A DNA stretch of 64,000 nucleotides from Thermosynechococcus sp. CL-1 (GTDB lineage Bacteria > Cyanobacteriota > Cyanobacteriia > Thermosynechococcales > Thermosynechococcaceae): NCBI RefSeq assembly GCF_008386235.1, contig NZ_CP040671.1:2048001-2112000 (forward strand). Reading direction: 5' to 3'. The translations under genes and the position numbers were made by a program. Below are positions 26,226 to 34,825 of this stretch, one piece after another; the stretch's first letter is position 1; the number at the start of each line of letters is the position of its first letter. The notes under the pieces were generated by a model, which worked only from the letters and a program-made list of their open reading frames with translations, did no database searches and was not told where the DNA came from.

Positions 26226-26947
26226 CCCAGCACCACCTCAACAAAGCGGCGGATCAACTGATTGGCGTAGGGGGTAGGACGGGCTGTTTGCTTGAGTTTT
26301 TCCAGTTCGGCAGTGCCCAATTGATAGCGATCGCAATAACGGCTAATGCGGGCAATCAGGTCGCGATCGTCCACCTCCGGATGAAACTGAAAGGCGTAGA
26401 AGGGTTTACCCTCCAAGCGAAAGGCATGGTAGGGACACAACTCACTGTAGGCCAGTAAGGTCGCTCCCGCTGGCAGGGTCAAGGCGCGCTCCTGGTGTCC
26501 AGAAATCGCCAAAAAAGGATTGGGAAAGCCGGCAAATAGTGGATCAGCAACTCCCAAAGGCGTGAGATACAAAGGGTAGGTGCCCATTTCCATCCCCTGC
26601 CGATCCACAATCACCTGCCCTCCCAAGGCCTGCACTGCCAATTGAAAGCCAAAACAGGAGGCCAACACGGGGATCTCCTGCTCAATACAGGCCAAAATTA
26701 AGTCCATTGCCGGCGGTACAAAGCGATAGATCTCTGGCTTGAGCACTGTGGCATCACTGGAGCCACCGATAAAAAGGGCATCAAAGCCTTGAATACAGTC
26801 GGGGGTAAAGTCAGCACACTCAAAGCCATTGAGCACTGTAAATTGCTCGGCGGCCAAACCGCTCAGGCGGATAAATTCTGCCAATTCCTCCTGCTGCGTA
26901 GTGCGATCGCCCCGTGCCTGAAGCAGTAGAATCCGTAGAGACTTCAC
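26204..26947 (-). CDS. Class I glutamine amidotransferase-like protein
   Basis: A 247-residue free-standing GATase1 domain. The nucleophile elbow is LASCFGFQLA (Cys98) and the other triad members lie in FQFHPEV (His189, Glu191), so it should hydrolyse glutamine or a gamma-glutamyl compound. Similar free-standing proteins include gamma-glutamyl hydrolases and a GMP-synthase-like group; I cannot assign the acceptor. It starts six bases after the stop of the unknown 547-residue gene upstream, so the two are probably one operon. Confidence 0.85.
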   Translation of the reverse strand: MKSLRILLLQARGDRTTQQEELAEFIRLSGLAAEQFTVLNGFECADFTPDCIQGFDALFIGGSSDATVLKPEIYRFVPPAMDLILACIEQEIPVLASCFGFQLAVQALGGQVIVDRQGMEMGTYPLYLTPLGVADPLFAGFPNPFLAISGHQERALTLPAGATLLAYSELCPYHAFRLEGKPFYAFQFHPEVDDRDLIARISRYCDRYQLGTAELEKLKQTARPTPYANQLIRRFVEVVLGYIPSCA

Positions 26948-26953
26948 CGTTCT

Positions 26954-28597
26954 CTAGCGTTTAGAAATCTCAATGGGCTGAGGGGTCGGTGGACGTTGGG
27001 TGTCCACGAAACTAAACACAAGGGACGTTTCAAAAAGTCCCACGATTTGCTTGAGGGTTGGCTGCATCCGTGTTTTGCCCGTCATGCCATAGGCCACAGC
27101 AAGGCCACAGGCGCCCTCAAGGTCATTGACCTCCTTGATCCAATCGAGGAGCAGCGGACCACTTTCGGGGTCAAAGGTATCCAAAAGCCAAAGATGGTTG
27201 GCATTGGTTTGGGCAAGGAGCATGACTATTTGCTCGGGACCTGAGAGGGGAAAGACCGTTAGATGGTGAATGCCGCCCTCCTCAGCAATTTTGGCGGCGA
27301 GCGCCGCCGCTGCGGCTTTTTTGGTTTGAATCGTCAACACGGGATAGCCCTCAAACGCCTCGGGAATCTCCCCCCGTTGATGGTAAGAGACGGCTGCTTG
27401 TAATTCCTGTAGCTTTTTCGGCGGAAACAACTTAAAGAGGATATAGGCTTCCCCCGGAATTGCTTCCGTATCAATGGGAATCTGGTGCTGTGATTTGCTC
27501 TCCTCAGGGTCACCATTGATTTCTGCCATCATCGCTGGCACTGTTGCCACGTGCACCTGATAACTAAGGGCAGAATGGCGGGGTGAAGGAATCTTGAACC
27601 TCAGGTCTAGTTCAGGGCACTCCTCCTTCTCAAACTGTTTCTTGGTCTTTTTCCAGAATTTGATCAGCGCCTCGATCGCCACATAGACCATTTCCGCTTC
27701 CTCAGGGGCATAAAAGGGTCGCATTCCCTCCAAAGGATGGATGACACCCGGTTCAATGGTGTAGAGATGCCCCTTGAGGACAAAAGAGAGATCATTGCCT
27801 AAATCCTCTTCGCCAACCTCGGAAAAATTCAAGAAGAGACAATCGTTGCGCAGAACCGTTTCCTCTAAGCGCTCATCATCGTCTTCGTCAATGTAGGGAT
27901 ACTCGTGATCAATCTGCTGCCAAAAGTTGCGTAGTGCCTCCTCCCCGCGGTAGAGCATCAGACCAAAGTCACGGTTGGCTCCTTGGGGGTTCACCAGTAC
28001 TGCAAAGAGGGTGGGAGAGTCCCAAGCGTCGCAGTGGAGTTTAAGGGGGGTAAGACTGTCTAGGCGCCGCCAGATGTCCAGTTGAGCAAATTCCCTAATT
28101 TTCTGTGTGTAGAGGGAAACATATTCAGGGGGGAGCACCTCGATATCTACATCATCACTGGTGACTTCCGCCGCAATGAATTCAAAAAATTCATCCAGCA
28201 GGGGAATGTGGGCTTGATACTCCACCTGAATATCGAGGGGAGCCACCACACCGCGCAGAAAAAATTGCAACTCGCGGTCATCAACGATGATGGTGTGGGG
28301 ACGGCAGGGCTGAGCTTGGGGATGGCGGGGATATTCGATCGCCTGCACCAACAGCCGCATGAGTTGCTCTGGGGTGGGTGGAAACTGACCCACCTCCATG
28401 CTGCGTACCCCCTGATCCTTGGGATCGAGCCAAGCCGCACAAAAGACTTCCTCGCTGCTGTCGAGTCTGCGGCCACCACCCACCCAAGTGGCGGCAACTT
28501 GCGGTACATTCAACAGACGACGGATGGTCGCAGCGGGTAGGCTCACAGGGCGATCGCTCTCAATTCGATAACCTTTCCACTCTAGCAAATGACGCAA
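26954..28597 (-). CDS. Uncharacterised 547-residue protein
   Basis: I do not recognise this protein. It is soluble, without signal peptide or membrane helices, acidic in the middle (YPYIDEDDDERLEETVL) and has a helical segment rich in Lys/Glu (IKFWKKTKKQFEKEE). The C-terminal 170 residues (from AYILFKLFPPKKLQELQAAV) look like a separate alpha/beta domain, with an alanine-rich helix KKAAAAALAAKIAEEGG. The start is TTG (28597) with TTG 28588 as an alternative; no ATG is available near the N-terminus. It overlaps or abuts the divergent YqgF-like gene and precedes the amidotransferase by six bases. Confidence 0.75.
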   Translation of the reverse strand: MRHLLEWKGYRIESDRPVSLPAATIRRLLNVPQVAATWVGGGRRLDSSEEVFCAAWLDPKDQGVRSMEVGQFPPTPEQLMRLLVQAIEYPRHPQAQPCRPHTIIVDDRELQFFLRGVVAPLDIQVEYQAHIPLLDEFFEFIAAEVTSDDVDIEVLPPEYVSLYTQKIREFAQLDIWRRLDSLTPLKLHCDAWDSPTLFAVLVNPQGANRDFGLMLYRGEEALRNFWQQIDHEYPYIDEDDDERLEETVLRNDCLFLNFSEVGEEDLGNDLSFVLKGHLYTIEPGVIHPLEGMRPFYAPEEAEMVYVAIEALIKFWKKTKKQFEKEECPELDLRFKIPSPRHSALSYQVHVATVPAMMAEINGDPEESKSQHQIPIDTEAIPGEAYILFKLFPPKKLQELQAAVSYHQRGEIPEAFEGYPVLTIQTKKAAAAALAAKIAEEGGIHHLTVFPLSGPEQIVMLLAQTNANHLWLLDTFDPESGPLLLDWIKEVNDLEGACGLAVAYGMTGKTRMQPTLKQIVGLFETSLVFSFVDTQRPPTPQPIEISKR

Positions 28598-29020
28598 ATG
28601 GGTCGCACTAAGTATTTATTGGGGTTTGATCCAGGGCGGGACAAGTGTGGGTTAGCCCTTGCCCTCGGTCAAGAAGTGGTGCGCTATGAAGTGGTGGCCA
28701 GCGATCGCGCGATCGCCCGTGTCCAAGAGTGGCATCAAGCCTACCCATTTGAACAAGTGATTATGGGCAATCAAACCACCTCTCGCCAGTGGCAGCAGCA
28801 ATTGCAAGCGGCTTTGGCTGTAGAAATTATTCCAGTGGATGAGCGCAATAGCACCCTAGACGCCCGCGATCGCTATTGGCAACTCTTTCCGCCCCACGGT
28901 TGGCAGCGGCTGATTCCCAAGGGGTTGCGCCTGCCCCCCCGACCCATTGATGATATTGTCGCCATTGTGCTGTTGGAACGCTACTGTGGTTATCCCCTAC
29001 TGCTCAGTCAGAGGCAATAA
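28598..29020 (+). CDS. YqgF/RuvX-like RNase H-fold protein
   Basis: A 140-residue protein with the RNase H-like fold of the YqgF/RuvX family (pre-16S rRNA nuclease or Holliday-junction resolvase relatives). The first strand carries GFDPGRDKCGLALA with the first catalytic aspartate. VIMGNQTTSRQW and IIPVDERNST (second acidic residue) follow, and PIDDIVAIVLLERY provides the third acidic site. It may be distinct from the main YqgF of the cell. The ATG at 28589 is also possible but would overlap the start of the divergent gene. First gene of a plus-strand cluster. Confidence 0.78.
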   Translation: MGRTKYLLGFDPGRDKCGLALALGQEVVRYEVVASDRAIARVQEWHQAYPFEQVIMGNQTTSRQWQQQLQAALAVEIIPVDERNSTLDARDRYWQLFPPHGWQRLIPKGLRLPPRPIDDIVAIVLLERYCGYPLLLSQRQ

Positions 29021-29058
29021 ACTTTATAATTGTCAGGTTATGGTACAGCACGGCAGCC

Positions 29059-31089
29059 GTGGAGAAAGGCACCCTCATTGAATTTCGGGTCAATAACCAG
29101 CGTCGCTTGGCGGTGATCGATCGCCCCGAAGGTAAAAAGCATTGGATTGCCATTGATCAGCATTTGCAAGCCCACACCATTCATCCGCGCCAACTGACCT
29201 TTACGGTGCCCGAGGAGCGGTTTCGTCCCCAAGAGATTCCCACATTTTGGCAGCAGGTGCAGCCGCTCTTGGATGCCGACAGTTTAGAAGTGGCTTGGGA
29301 AATTATCCGCGAGGAAAATCGCGCCATTACGCCAGCGGATCTAGCAGAGCTGCTTTTTTCGGAGCGATCGGCGGTGGCCTGCTATGCGGCCTACTATCTC
29401 CTTAGTGAGGATCGTTTCTACTTCAAGCTCAAGGGGGAAACCTACGAGGCTCGACCGGCTGCCCAAGTGGCAGAACTCAAACATCAAAGGGAGCGGGAAG
29501 CCCAACGCTTGGCGGAGGAAGTCAGCTTCCGTGAACATTTGACCCAAGCCCTGAAGGGGGAAACTGTGGCGTGGTCTGCCAGTGATCGCAAGCGCCTTGA
29601 GCAGTTAGAACGTTATGCTATAGCCATTGAACCCAGTGGCCAACACCAAGCAGCCATTGACCTCCTCAGTGAATTGCAGCGTCCCACCCAACCCTTGGGC
29701 GCTTTCCAACTGTTGGTGGATCTCGGCCTCTGGTCAGAGCACGAAAATCTGTTCCTGCGCCGTAGTCAAATTGACGTTGAATTCTCTGCCAAGGTACTTG
29801 CTGTGGCCCATGAACGCCTCACCTCACCCCCCACAGATATTGACGCTCCCCTGCGCCGCGATCTCACCCATCTCAAGGTCTATACCATTGACGACGAAAG
29901 TACCCAAGAAATTGACGATGGCCTCAGCCTCGAAGTCGTGGGCGATCGCCAAAAGCTGTGGATCCACATTGCCGATCCCACCCGCTGGGTGATGGTGGAT
30001 GATGTCTTGGATCAGGAGGCTCGCCGCCGCGCCACAACGGTCTATCTGCCGACGGGGATGATTCCCATGTTTCCCACGGAGTTGGCCACAGGACCGATGA
30101 GTTTGGTGGCGGGACAAACCTGTTGTGCCCTGAGTTTTGGCATTCTTTTAGCCGACAACGGCGAAGTGCTGGAGTACGAAATTTGCCCCAGTTGGATTCG
30201 CCCCACCTATCGCCTGAGCTATGACGATGTGGACATGATTTTGGAGCAGGGGGTGACCGGGGAAGCGGATCTGCTGGCGATCGCCCAATGGGGACAGCGG
30301 CGTAGTGAGTGGCGGCAACAACGGGGAGCGATTCGCATTCATATCCCTGAACCCAACATTAAAGTGGCTGGTGAAGAGGTGGAAATCTCGCCCCTCCATG
30401 ACTCCCCCGCCCGCCAACTGGTGGCAGAAATGATGATTCTTGCCGGTGAAGTAGCCGCCCATTTTGGCGCCCGTGAGGGCATCCCTCTGCCCTTTCGCAG
30501 TCAATCACCGCCAGAACTGCCCTCAGAGGAGGAATTGTTGCAACTGCCCGCTGGAATGGTGCGGGACTGTGCCATTCGTCGCTGTATGCCCCGCAGTGAA
30601 ATGAGCACCCAACCCAATCCCCATGCCAGCCTTGGCCTTGATGCCTACTGCCAAGTGACTTCCCCCATTCGCCGCTACACGGATTTGCTGGCGCACCGTC
30701 AGATTAAAGCCCACCTCCGCGGGGAAACCCCACCCCTCACACCCGAGCAACTGAATGAAATTTTATTGGGGCTGGTGTCGTCAGTTCAGGAGTCCTCCCT
30801 TGTGGAGCGGCAGACCAACCGCTATTGGTGCTTGGAATACCTGCGGCGGCATCGCGAAGAGGTGTGGCGGGGCATTTTACTGCGTTGGTTGCGTCCTGAG
30901 GAGGGGCTGGGGCTGGTTCTGCTGGAGGATTTGGGGGTAGAACTGGCAATGCGCTTTCAACGGCAGGCCAATTTGGGAGAGTGTGTGTTGGTGCGGGTGA
31001 GTCGTGTTGATCCCCGCAGTGATCAAATTTGGCTGGAGGAAGTGCCTGCTGAGGCACCGATGCCCACAGAAACCGTTGCATTATCCTGA
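29059..31089 (+). CDS. Exoribonuclease II/R family protein
   Basis: A 676-residue RNB-family 3'-to-5' exoribonuclease. The catalytic RNB domain starts at YTIDDESTQEIDDGLSLE, which holds the metal-binding aspartates, and continues with HIADPTRWV, RRATTVYLPTGMIPMFP and SLGLDAYCQVTSPIRRYTD. The C-terminal part (GECVLVRVSRVDPRSDQIW) is an S1-like domain. The N-terminal 200 residues differ from E. coli RNase R cold-shock domains and include a charged helical linker (VAELKHQREREAQRLAEE). Start is GTG 29059. Four bases separate it from the next gene. Whether to call it rnb or rnr is not decidable here. Confidence 0.92.
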   Translation: MEKGTLIEFRVNNQRRLAVIDRPEGKKHWIAIDQHLQAHTIHPRQLTFTVPEERFRPQEIPTFWQQVQPLLDADSLEVAWEIIREENRAITPADLAELLFSERSAVACYAAYYLLSEDRFYFKLKGETYEARPAAQVAELKHQREREAQRLAEEVSFREHLTQALKGETVAWSASDRKRLEQLERYAIAIEPSGQHQAAIDLLSELQRPTQPLGAFQLLVDLGLWSEHENLFLRRSQIDVEFSAKVLAVAHERLTSPPTDIDAPLRRDLTHLKVYTIDDESTQEIDDGLSLEVVGDRQKLWIHIADPTRWVMVDDVLDQEARRRATTVYLPTGMIPMFPTELATGPMSLVAGQTCCALSFGILLADNGEVLEYEICPSWIRPTYRLSYDDVDMILEQGVTGEADLLAIAQWGQRRSEWRQQRGAIRIHIPEPNIKVAGEEVEISPLHDSPARQLVAEMMILAGEVAAHFGAREGIPLPFRSQSPPELPSEEELLQLPAGMVRDCAIRRCMPRSEMSTQPNPHASLGLDAYCQVTSPIRRYTDLLAHRQIKAHLRGETPPLTPEQLNEILLGLVSSVQESSLVERQTNRYWCLEYLRRHREEVWRGILLRWLRPEEGLGLVLLEDLGVELAMRFQRQANLGECVLVRVSRVDPRSDQIWLEEVPAEAPMPTETVALS

Positions 31090-31093
31090 AAGC

Positions 31094-31483
31094 ATGAAAA
31101 AGTGGCAGTGTATGCAGGGGTGTGGTGCCTGCTGTTACCTTGAGTTGAGCGATCGCTCAGAGGTGCCCACCATTCTCAATGCAGAGGAATTTGCCCTCTA
31201 CCAATCCCTCATTGGTGCCGATGGCTGGTGTATTCACTTTGACCCCCTCAGTCACCGCTGTCGTATCTACGAGAATCGCCCCCGCTTTTGCCGCGTCACC
31301 CCAGAGGTGTTTGAGGACTTGTACGGCGTCACGTCCGAGGAACTCGATGAATTTGCCATTCAGTGCTGCTGTGAACACATTCGCGATCGCTACGGTGAGC
31401 GGAGTTTTGAACTGCTGCGCTATGAATATCTGGTGGAGCAGAGCGTAGATCCCCCCCAAGAGGATTCCCCACCTTTTGATTGA
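31094..31483 (+). CDS. YkgJ-type cysteine-cluster protein
   Basis: A 129-residue protein with the conserved zinc- or iron-binding cysteines of the YkgJ family: QCMQGCGACCYLEL at the start, then WCIHFD, HRCRIYENRPRFCRVTP and a C-terminal CCCEH. The function of the family is unknown. The frame is open further upstream inside the exoribonuclease gene, but ATG 31094 lies four bases after that gene's stop and directly before the first cysteine motif, so I take it as the start. Confidence 0.85.
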   Translation: MKKWQCMQGCGACCYLELSDRSEVPTILNAEEFALYQSLIGADGWCIHFDPLSHRCRIYENRPRFCRVTPEVFEDLYGVTSEELDEFAIQCCCEHIRDRYGERSFELLRYEYLVEQSVDPPQEDSPPFD

Positions 31484-31528
31484 TAAGATGCCCCCTATAA
31501 TGACAACAGGCGTGTTCAGACAGAGCCG

Positions 31529-31882
31529 ATGAGTGAGCAGCGAATGCGGGTGAACTTGGTCGAAGGCTCGGTGAGTTTTTGCTTTTCTGCAGCAGCCGCA
31601 GAGGCCCTGCGACAAGAGATTCAGACTTTAATGGAACGGATGCGGGCGATCGCCACCGCCAAAACCGCAGGGACTCCTCTGCCTCCCCAAGCGGCCATGG
31701 AATATCAGCACGTGGGCGAGGTCTTCCTCGAAGTGTTTTGTAATCCCAATATCTGGCCCAATCCCTATGCCGCCAAGGTTCTATTGACCGTGCGAGATGA
31801 TCGCATGCGCCTGACGACAGAGGCAGAGCTAAATCGCTTGGTGGAAGATCTCAACCAGTTTCTCGAAAGCGCTCCCCCCTAG
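31529..31882 (+). CDS. Conserved small protein of unknown function
   Basis: A 117-residue soluble protein. I do not recognise the family. It has a beta-rich start (RVNLVEGSVSFCFS), a helical stretch (ALRQEIQTLMERMRAI) and a second half with VFLEVFCNPNIWPNPYAAKV. It sits 45 bases after the YkgJ gene and 27 before an ABC exporter on the same strand, in what looks like one co-directional cluster. Confidence 0.65.
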   Translation: MSEQRMRVNLVEGSVSFCFSAAAAEALRQEIQTLMERMRAIATAKTAGTPLPPQAAMEYQHVGEVFLEVFCNPNIWPNPYAAKVLLTVRDDRMRLTTEAELNRLVEDLNQFLESAPP

Positions 31883-31909
31883 GGGGACAACATCTGTTAG
31901 GTTGAGGAT

Positions 31910-33679
31910 ATGGTTACTCTTCCTAAAGCTGGCCGCTCTGGCCGTTTTCGTCGCCTCTTGGCCTATCTGCGTCCTCACCAAACAAAAATTTGGGGGGGGA
32001 TTGTTGCGCTTTTTATCGTCAACCTTTTGGGCACCTATTTGCCCCTGCTCATTGGTACTGCGGTTGATGAATTGCAGGCCAAGTTTGACTTTCAGCGGGT
32101 GGTGTTCTATGCCCTGCTGCTGATTGGTTTAGCCTCGTTGATGTGGCTCATTCGCATGGCCTCGCGCCTCTGGATCTTTGGTGCTGGGCGATTGGTGGAA
32201 TTTGACCTCAAGCAACGGCTCTTTGAACATCTGCTGCGTTTAGAACCCAGTTACTTTGCGGAGAATACCCCCGGAGATCTCATTAGCCGTGCCACCAGTG
32301 ATGTGGATAATATTCGCCGTCTGGTGGGTTTTGCCCTTTTGAGTGCGGCGAACACCGTGTTTGCCTACGGTATGACGCTGCCCGTGATGTTAGCCATTCA
32401 TCCGGGCTTGAGTTTGGGGGCGATCGCTGTCTATCCAGCGGTTCTTTTTATTGTCCAAACCTTTAGCGATCGCCTGCGGGCAGAACAACTGGACGTGCAA
32501 CAAAGCCTCGCGGAACTCAGCGATCTCATCCAAGAGGACATGAGTGGCATTGCCCTAATTAAAATCTATGGCCAAGAGGCCAACGAGCAACGCCAGTTTG
32601 ACCAGCTAAATCAAGACTTACTCCGCAATAACTTGGTTTTGGCCAAAACCCGCAACATTCTCTTTCCCCTCTTGGGGGGGATGGTCAGCTTTAGTTTGCT
32701 GATTTTGCTGTGGTTTGGTAGCCGCATGATTGCTGCCAATACGATTCAAGTGGGGGATTTTATTGCCCTGCTGCTGTACATTGAGCGGCTGATTTTCCCG
32801 ACGGCATTATTGGGATTTACGATTACCACCTACCAACGGGGTGAAGTGAGCATTGACCGAATTGAGGCCATTTTAAGTGTGGAACCCCGCATTACAGATG
32901 CGCCAAATGCCGTTGCCTTACCCCGCGATCGCGTTCAGGGGCACCTGCGTTGTCAAAATCTAACTTTTACATACCCCAATCGCCGCACCCCTGCCCTCAA
33001 TCACCTCAGCTTTGAAATTCAAGCGGGGGAAATGGTGGCGATCGTCGGCCCCATTGGCTGCGGCAAATCCACCTTGGCCAGTGCCCTGCCCCGTTTATTG
33101 GAGATTGCCCCCAATCAGATTTTTCTGGATGGCATTGACATTACGCGCTTGCACCTTGGCGACTTACGGGCAGCGATCGCCTACGTGCCCCAAGAAAGCT
33201 TTCTCTTTAGCACCACAATCAAAAACAACATTCGCTACGGCGAACCCGATGCCACGGAGTTAAAGGTGATTGCCGCCGCCAGCCAAGCCCAAATTCACAA
33301 TGAGATCCTCAACTTTCCCCAGCAGTACGACACCCTTGTGGGCGAGCGGGGCATTACCCTCTCTGGGGGACAGCGCCAACGAACCGCCTTAGCCCGTGCC
33401 CTACTGGTGGATGCACCAATTTTAGTCCTCGATGATGCCCTCGCCAGCGTTGATAACCAAACGGCTAGCCAAATTTTGCAAGCGCTGCGGCAGCAACAGC
33501 ACACACGCACGGTGCTCTTTATTTCCCATCAATTGTCGGCAGCGGCAACCTGCGATCGCATTCTGGTCATGGATCAAGGGCGCATTGTCCAACAGGGTAC
33601 CCATGATGAACTGGTGGCAGCAGGGGGGTTATATCAATCCCTTTGGCAGCGGTATCAGCTGGAAAGCTCCCTTGGATAA
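31910..33679 (+). CDS. ABC exporter, fused membrane and ATPase domains (MdlB/MsbA type)
   Basis: A 589-residue half-transporter: six hydrophobic helices (about residues 20-310), then a nucleotide-binding domain. Walker A is VGPIGCGKSTLA, the Q-loop YVPQESFLFS, the signature LSGGQRQRTALARAL and the H-loop FISHQLS. Walker B ends in DD (ILVLDDALASVD), so the catalytic glutamate is replaced by aspartate, as in the degenerate half of heterodimeric exporters such as MdlA/MdlB. No partner gene is adjacent, so it either works as a homodimer or pairs with a protein encoded elsewhere. The substrate is unknown. Confidence 0.9.
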   Translation: MVTLPKAGRSGRFRRLLAYLRPHQTKIWGGIVALFIVNLLGTYLPLLIGTAVDELQAKFDFQRVVFYALLLIGLASLMWLIRMASRLWIFGAGRLVEFDLKQRLFEHLLRLEPSYFAENTPGDLISRATSDVDNIRRLVGFALLSAANTVFAYGMTLPVMLAIHPGLSLGAIAVYPAVLFIVQTFSDRLRAEQLDVQQSLAELSDLIQEDMSGIALIKIYGQEANEQRQFDQLNQDLLRNNLVLAKTRNILFPLLGGMVSFSLLILLWFGSRMIAANTIQVGDFIALLLYIERLIFPTALLGFTITTYQRGEVSIDRIEAILSVEPRITDAPNAVALPRDRVQGHLRCQNLTFTYPNRRTPALNHLSFEIQAGEMVAIVGPIGCGKSTLASALPRLLEIAPNQIFLDGIDITRLHLGDLRAAIAYVPQESFLFSTTIKNNIRYGEPDATELKVIAAASQAQIHNEILNFPQQYDTLVGERGITLSGGQRQRTALARALLVDAPILVLDDALASVDNQTASQILQALRQQQHTRTVLFISHQLSAAATCDRILVMDQGRIVQQGTHDELVAAGGLYQSLWQRYQLESSLG

Positions 33680-33718
33680 CTGGATCGCCTGCTGGAGAAT
33701 GCCAATTTCCCATTAGAA

Positions 33719-33743
33719 AGGGGCAACCCTGACGGCTACCCCT
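33719..33743 (-). terminator. Terminator-like hairpin after the lipoprotein gene
   Basis: On the minus strand AGGGGTAGCC and GGTTGCCCCT form a ten-pair stem (two G-U pairs) around GTCAG, followed by TTCTAAT. On the plus strand the two wobbles become A-C mismatches, so the hairpin is built for the minus transcript. Confidence 0.45.
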
Positions 33744-33792
33744 AGCTTCAGTATCATTAAGAATAGACAATATCGCTAAAAGCTAAAAGGAA

Positions 33793-33936
33793 CTACTGCC
33801 CTGGCGTTTGCGGACTGGGGGATTCGGTTGGCGTTTGGTTATCGGTTGTACCACCGCCACCGCCACAGGCAACCAGCGTTGTAGAAAAACCCACTAAAAC
33901 TAACCCTAAGATGGCAAGTTTGTAAAGAGATTTCAT
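33793..33936 (-). CDS. Very small lipoprotein
   Basis: A 47-residue protein starting at ATG 33936 with GGAG a few bases upstream. It has a lysine near the start, a hydrophobic stretch (LAILGLVLVGFSTT) and a lipobox, LVAC, after which the mature part is only glycine-, threonine-, serine- and proline-rich (GGGGGTTDNQTPTES). Lipid attachment at the cysteine is expected. Such small lipoproteins have no assignable function from sequence. The longer frame to 34047 lacks support. Confidence 0.7.
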   Translation of the reverse strand: MKSLYKLAILGLVLVGFSTTLVACGGGGGTTDNQTPTESPSPQTPGQ

Positions 33937-34075
33937 AGAACTCCTCACGGTAGATGATAGGTAAGGATTGAACAGTTCTTTTCTACCAATTCTGCTAGGG
34001 GATTGGCAACTCTGCAGCAATAATGGGTCTATAGAGAGTCCCCTCAAGAACGCAACGTCACCCTAGACAGCAACG

Positions 34076-34825
34076 ATGACCACAGAGCGGTTACAAAAAG
34101 TCCTTGCCCACTGGGGAGTGGCCTCCCGCCGCCATGCCGAAATGCTGATCCGCAGTGGTCAGGTCTTTGTCAATGGGCAGCGGGCAAAATTGGGGGACAA
34201 AGTGGATGCGGTGCGCGATCGCATTGAATACCGAGGGCAGCGCCTGAACCCCCCCCACCCGCCCCGACGGGTCTATTTGCTCCTCCATAAGCCCAAGGGG
34301 GTTCTCTGTACCTGTCACGATCCCCAAGGGCGCCCCACCGTTCTTGATCTCTTGCCGCCTAGGTATCAGTGTGTGGCCGGTCTGCATCCTGTGGGGCGTT
34401 TAGATGCCGATTCCAGTGGGGCGCTGCTGCTTACCAATGATGGGGCTTTCACCTACTATCTCAGCCATCCCCGCCATCACATCCCCAAAACCTACCGCGT
34501 TTGGGTGCAGGGACAGCCGCCAGAAAGGGTGTTACAAAGATGGCGACAGGGTATTCCCTTGGACGGGGTGATGACGCTACCCGCAGCCGTTAAGCTCCTG
34601 CGCACCGAGGGCGATCGCTCCCTCTTGGAAATCATCCTGCACGAAGGTCGCAACCGCCAGATTCGCCGTGTGGCCGATCAGCTTGGCTATCCTGTTGTTG
34701 CCTTGCAACGGATCGCGATCGGCCCGGTTCACCTCGGCAATCTTCGCCCCAGAGCCGTTCGTCCCCTCAGCCACCGTGAATTGGCCGCCCTTGCTTATCC
34801 AGCCAACCGTGAAGGCCCAGCCTGA
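34076..34825 (+). CDS. S4-domain pseudouridine synthase (RsuA/RluB family)
   Basis: A 249-residue rRNA pseudouridine synthase. The S4 RNA-binding domain is at the N-terminus (ERLQKVLAHWGVASRRHAE), followed by the catalytic domain: LLLHKPKGVLCTCHD, then GRLDADSSGALLLTNDG with the catalytic aspartate, then LHEGRNRQIRRVADQLGYPV. Target base (16S or 23S) not determinable. Its last 31 bases overlap the converging P-type ATPase gene. Confidence 0.93.
   Translation: MTTERLQKVLAHWGVASRRHAEMLIRSGQVFVNGQRAKLGDKVDAVRDRIEYRGQRLNPPHPPRRVYLLLHKPKGVLCTCHDPQGRPTVLDLLPPRYQCVAGLHPVGRLDADSSGALLLTNDGAFTYYLSHPRHHIPKTYRVWVQGQPPERVLQRWRQGIPLDGVMTLPAAVKLLRTEGDRSLLEIILHEGRNRQIRRVADQLGYPVVALQRIAIGPVHLGNLRPRAVRPLSHRELAALAYPANREGPA

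Noticed and set aside
33936-34047. Longer start for the small lipoprotein
   Set aside because: It would bury the signal peptide behind 37 residues; ATG 33936 has a ribosome-binding site.
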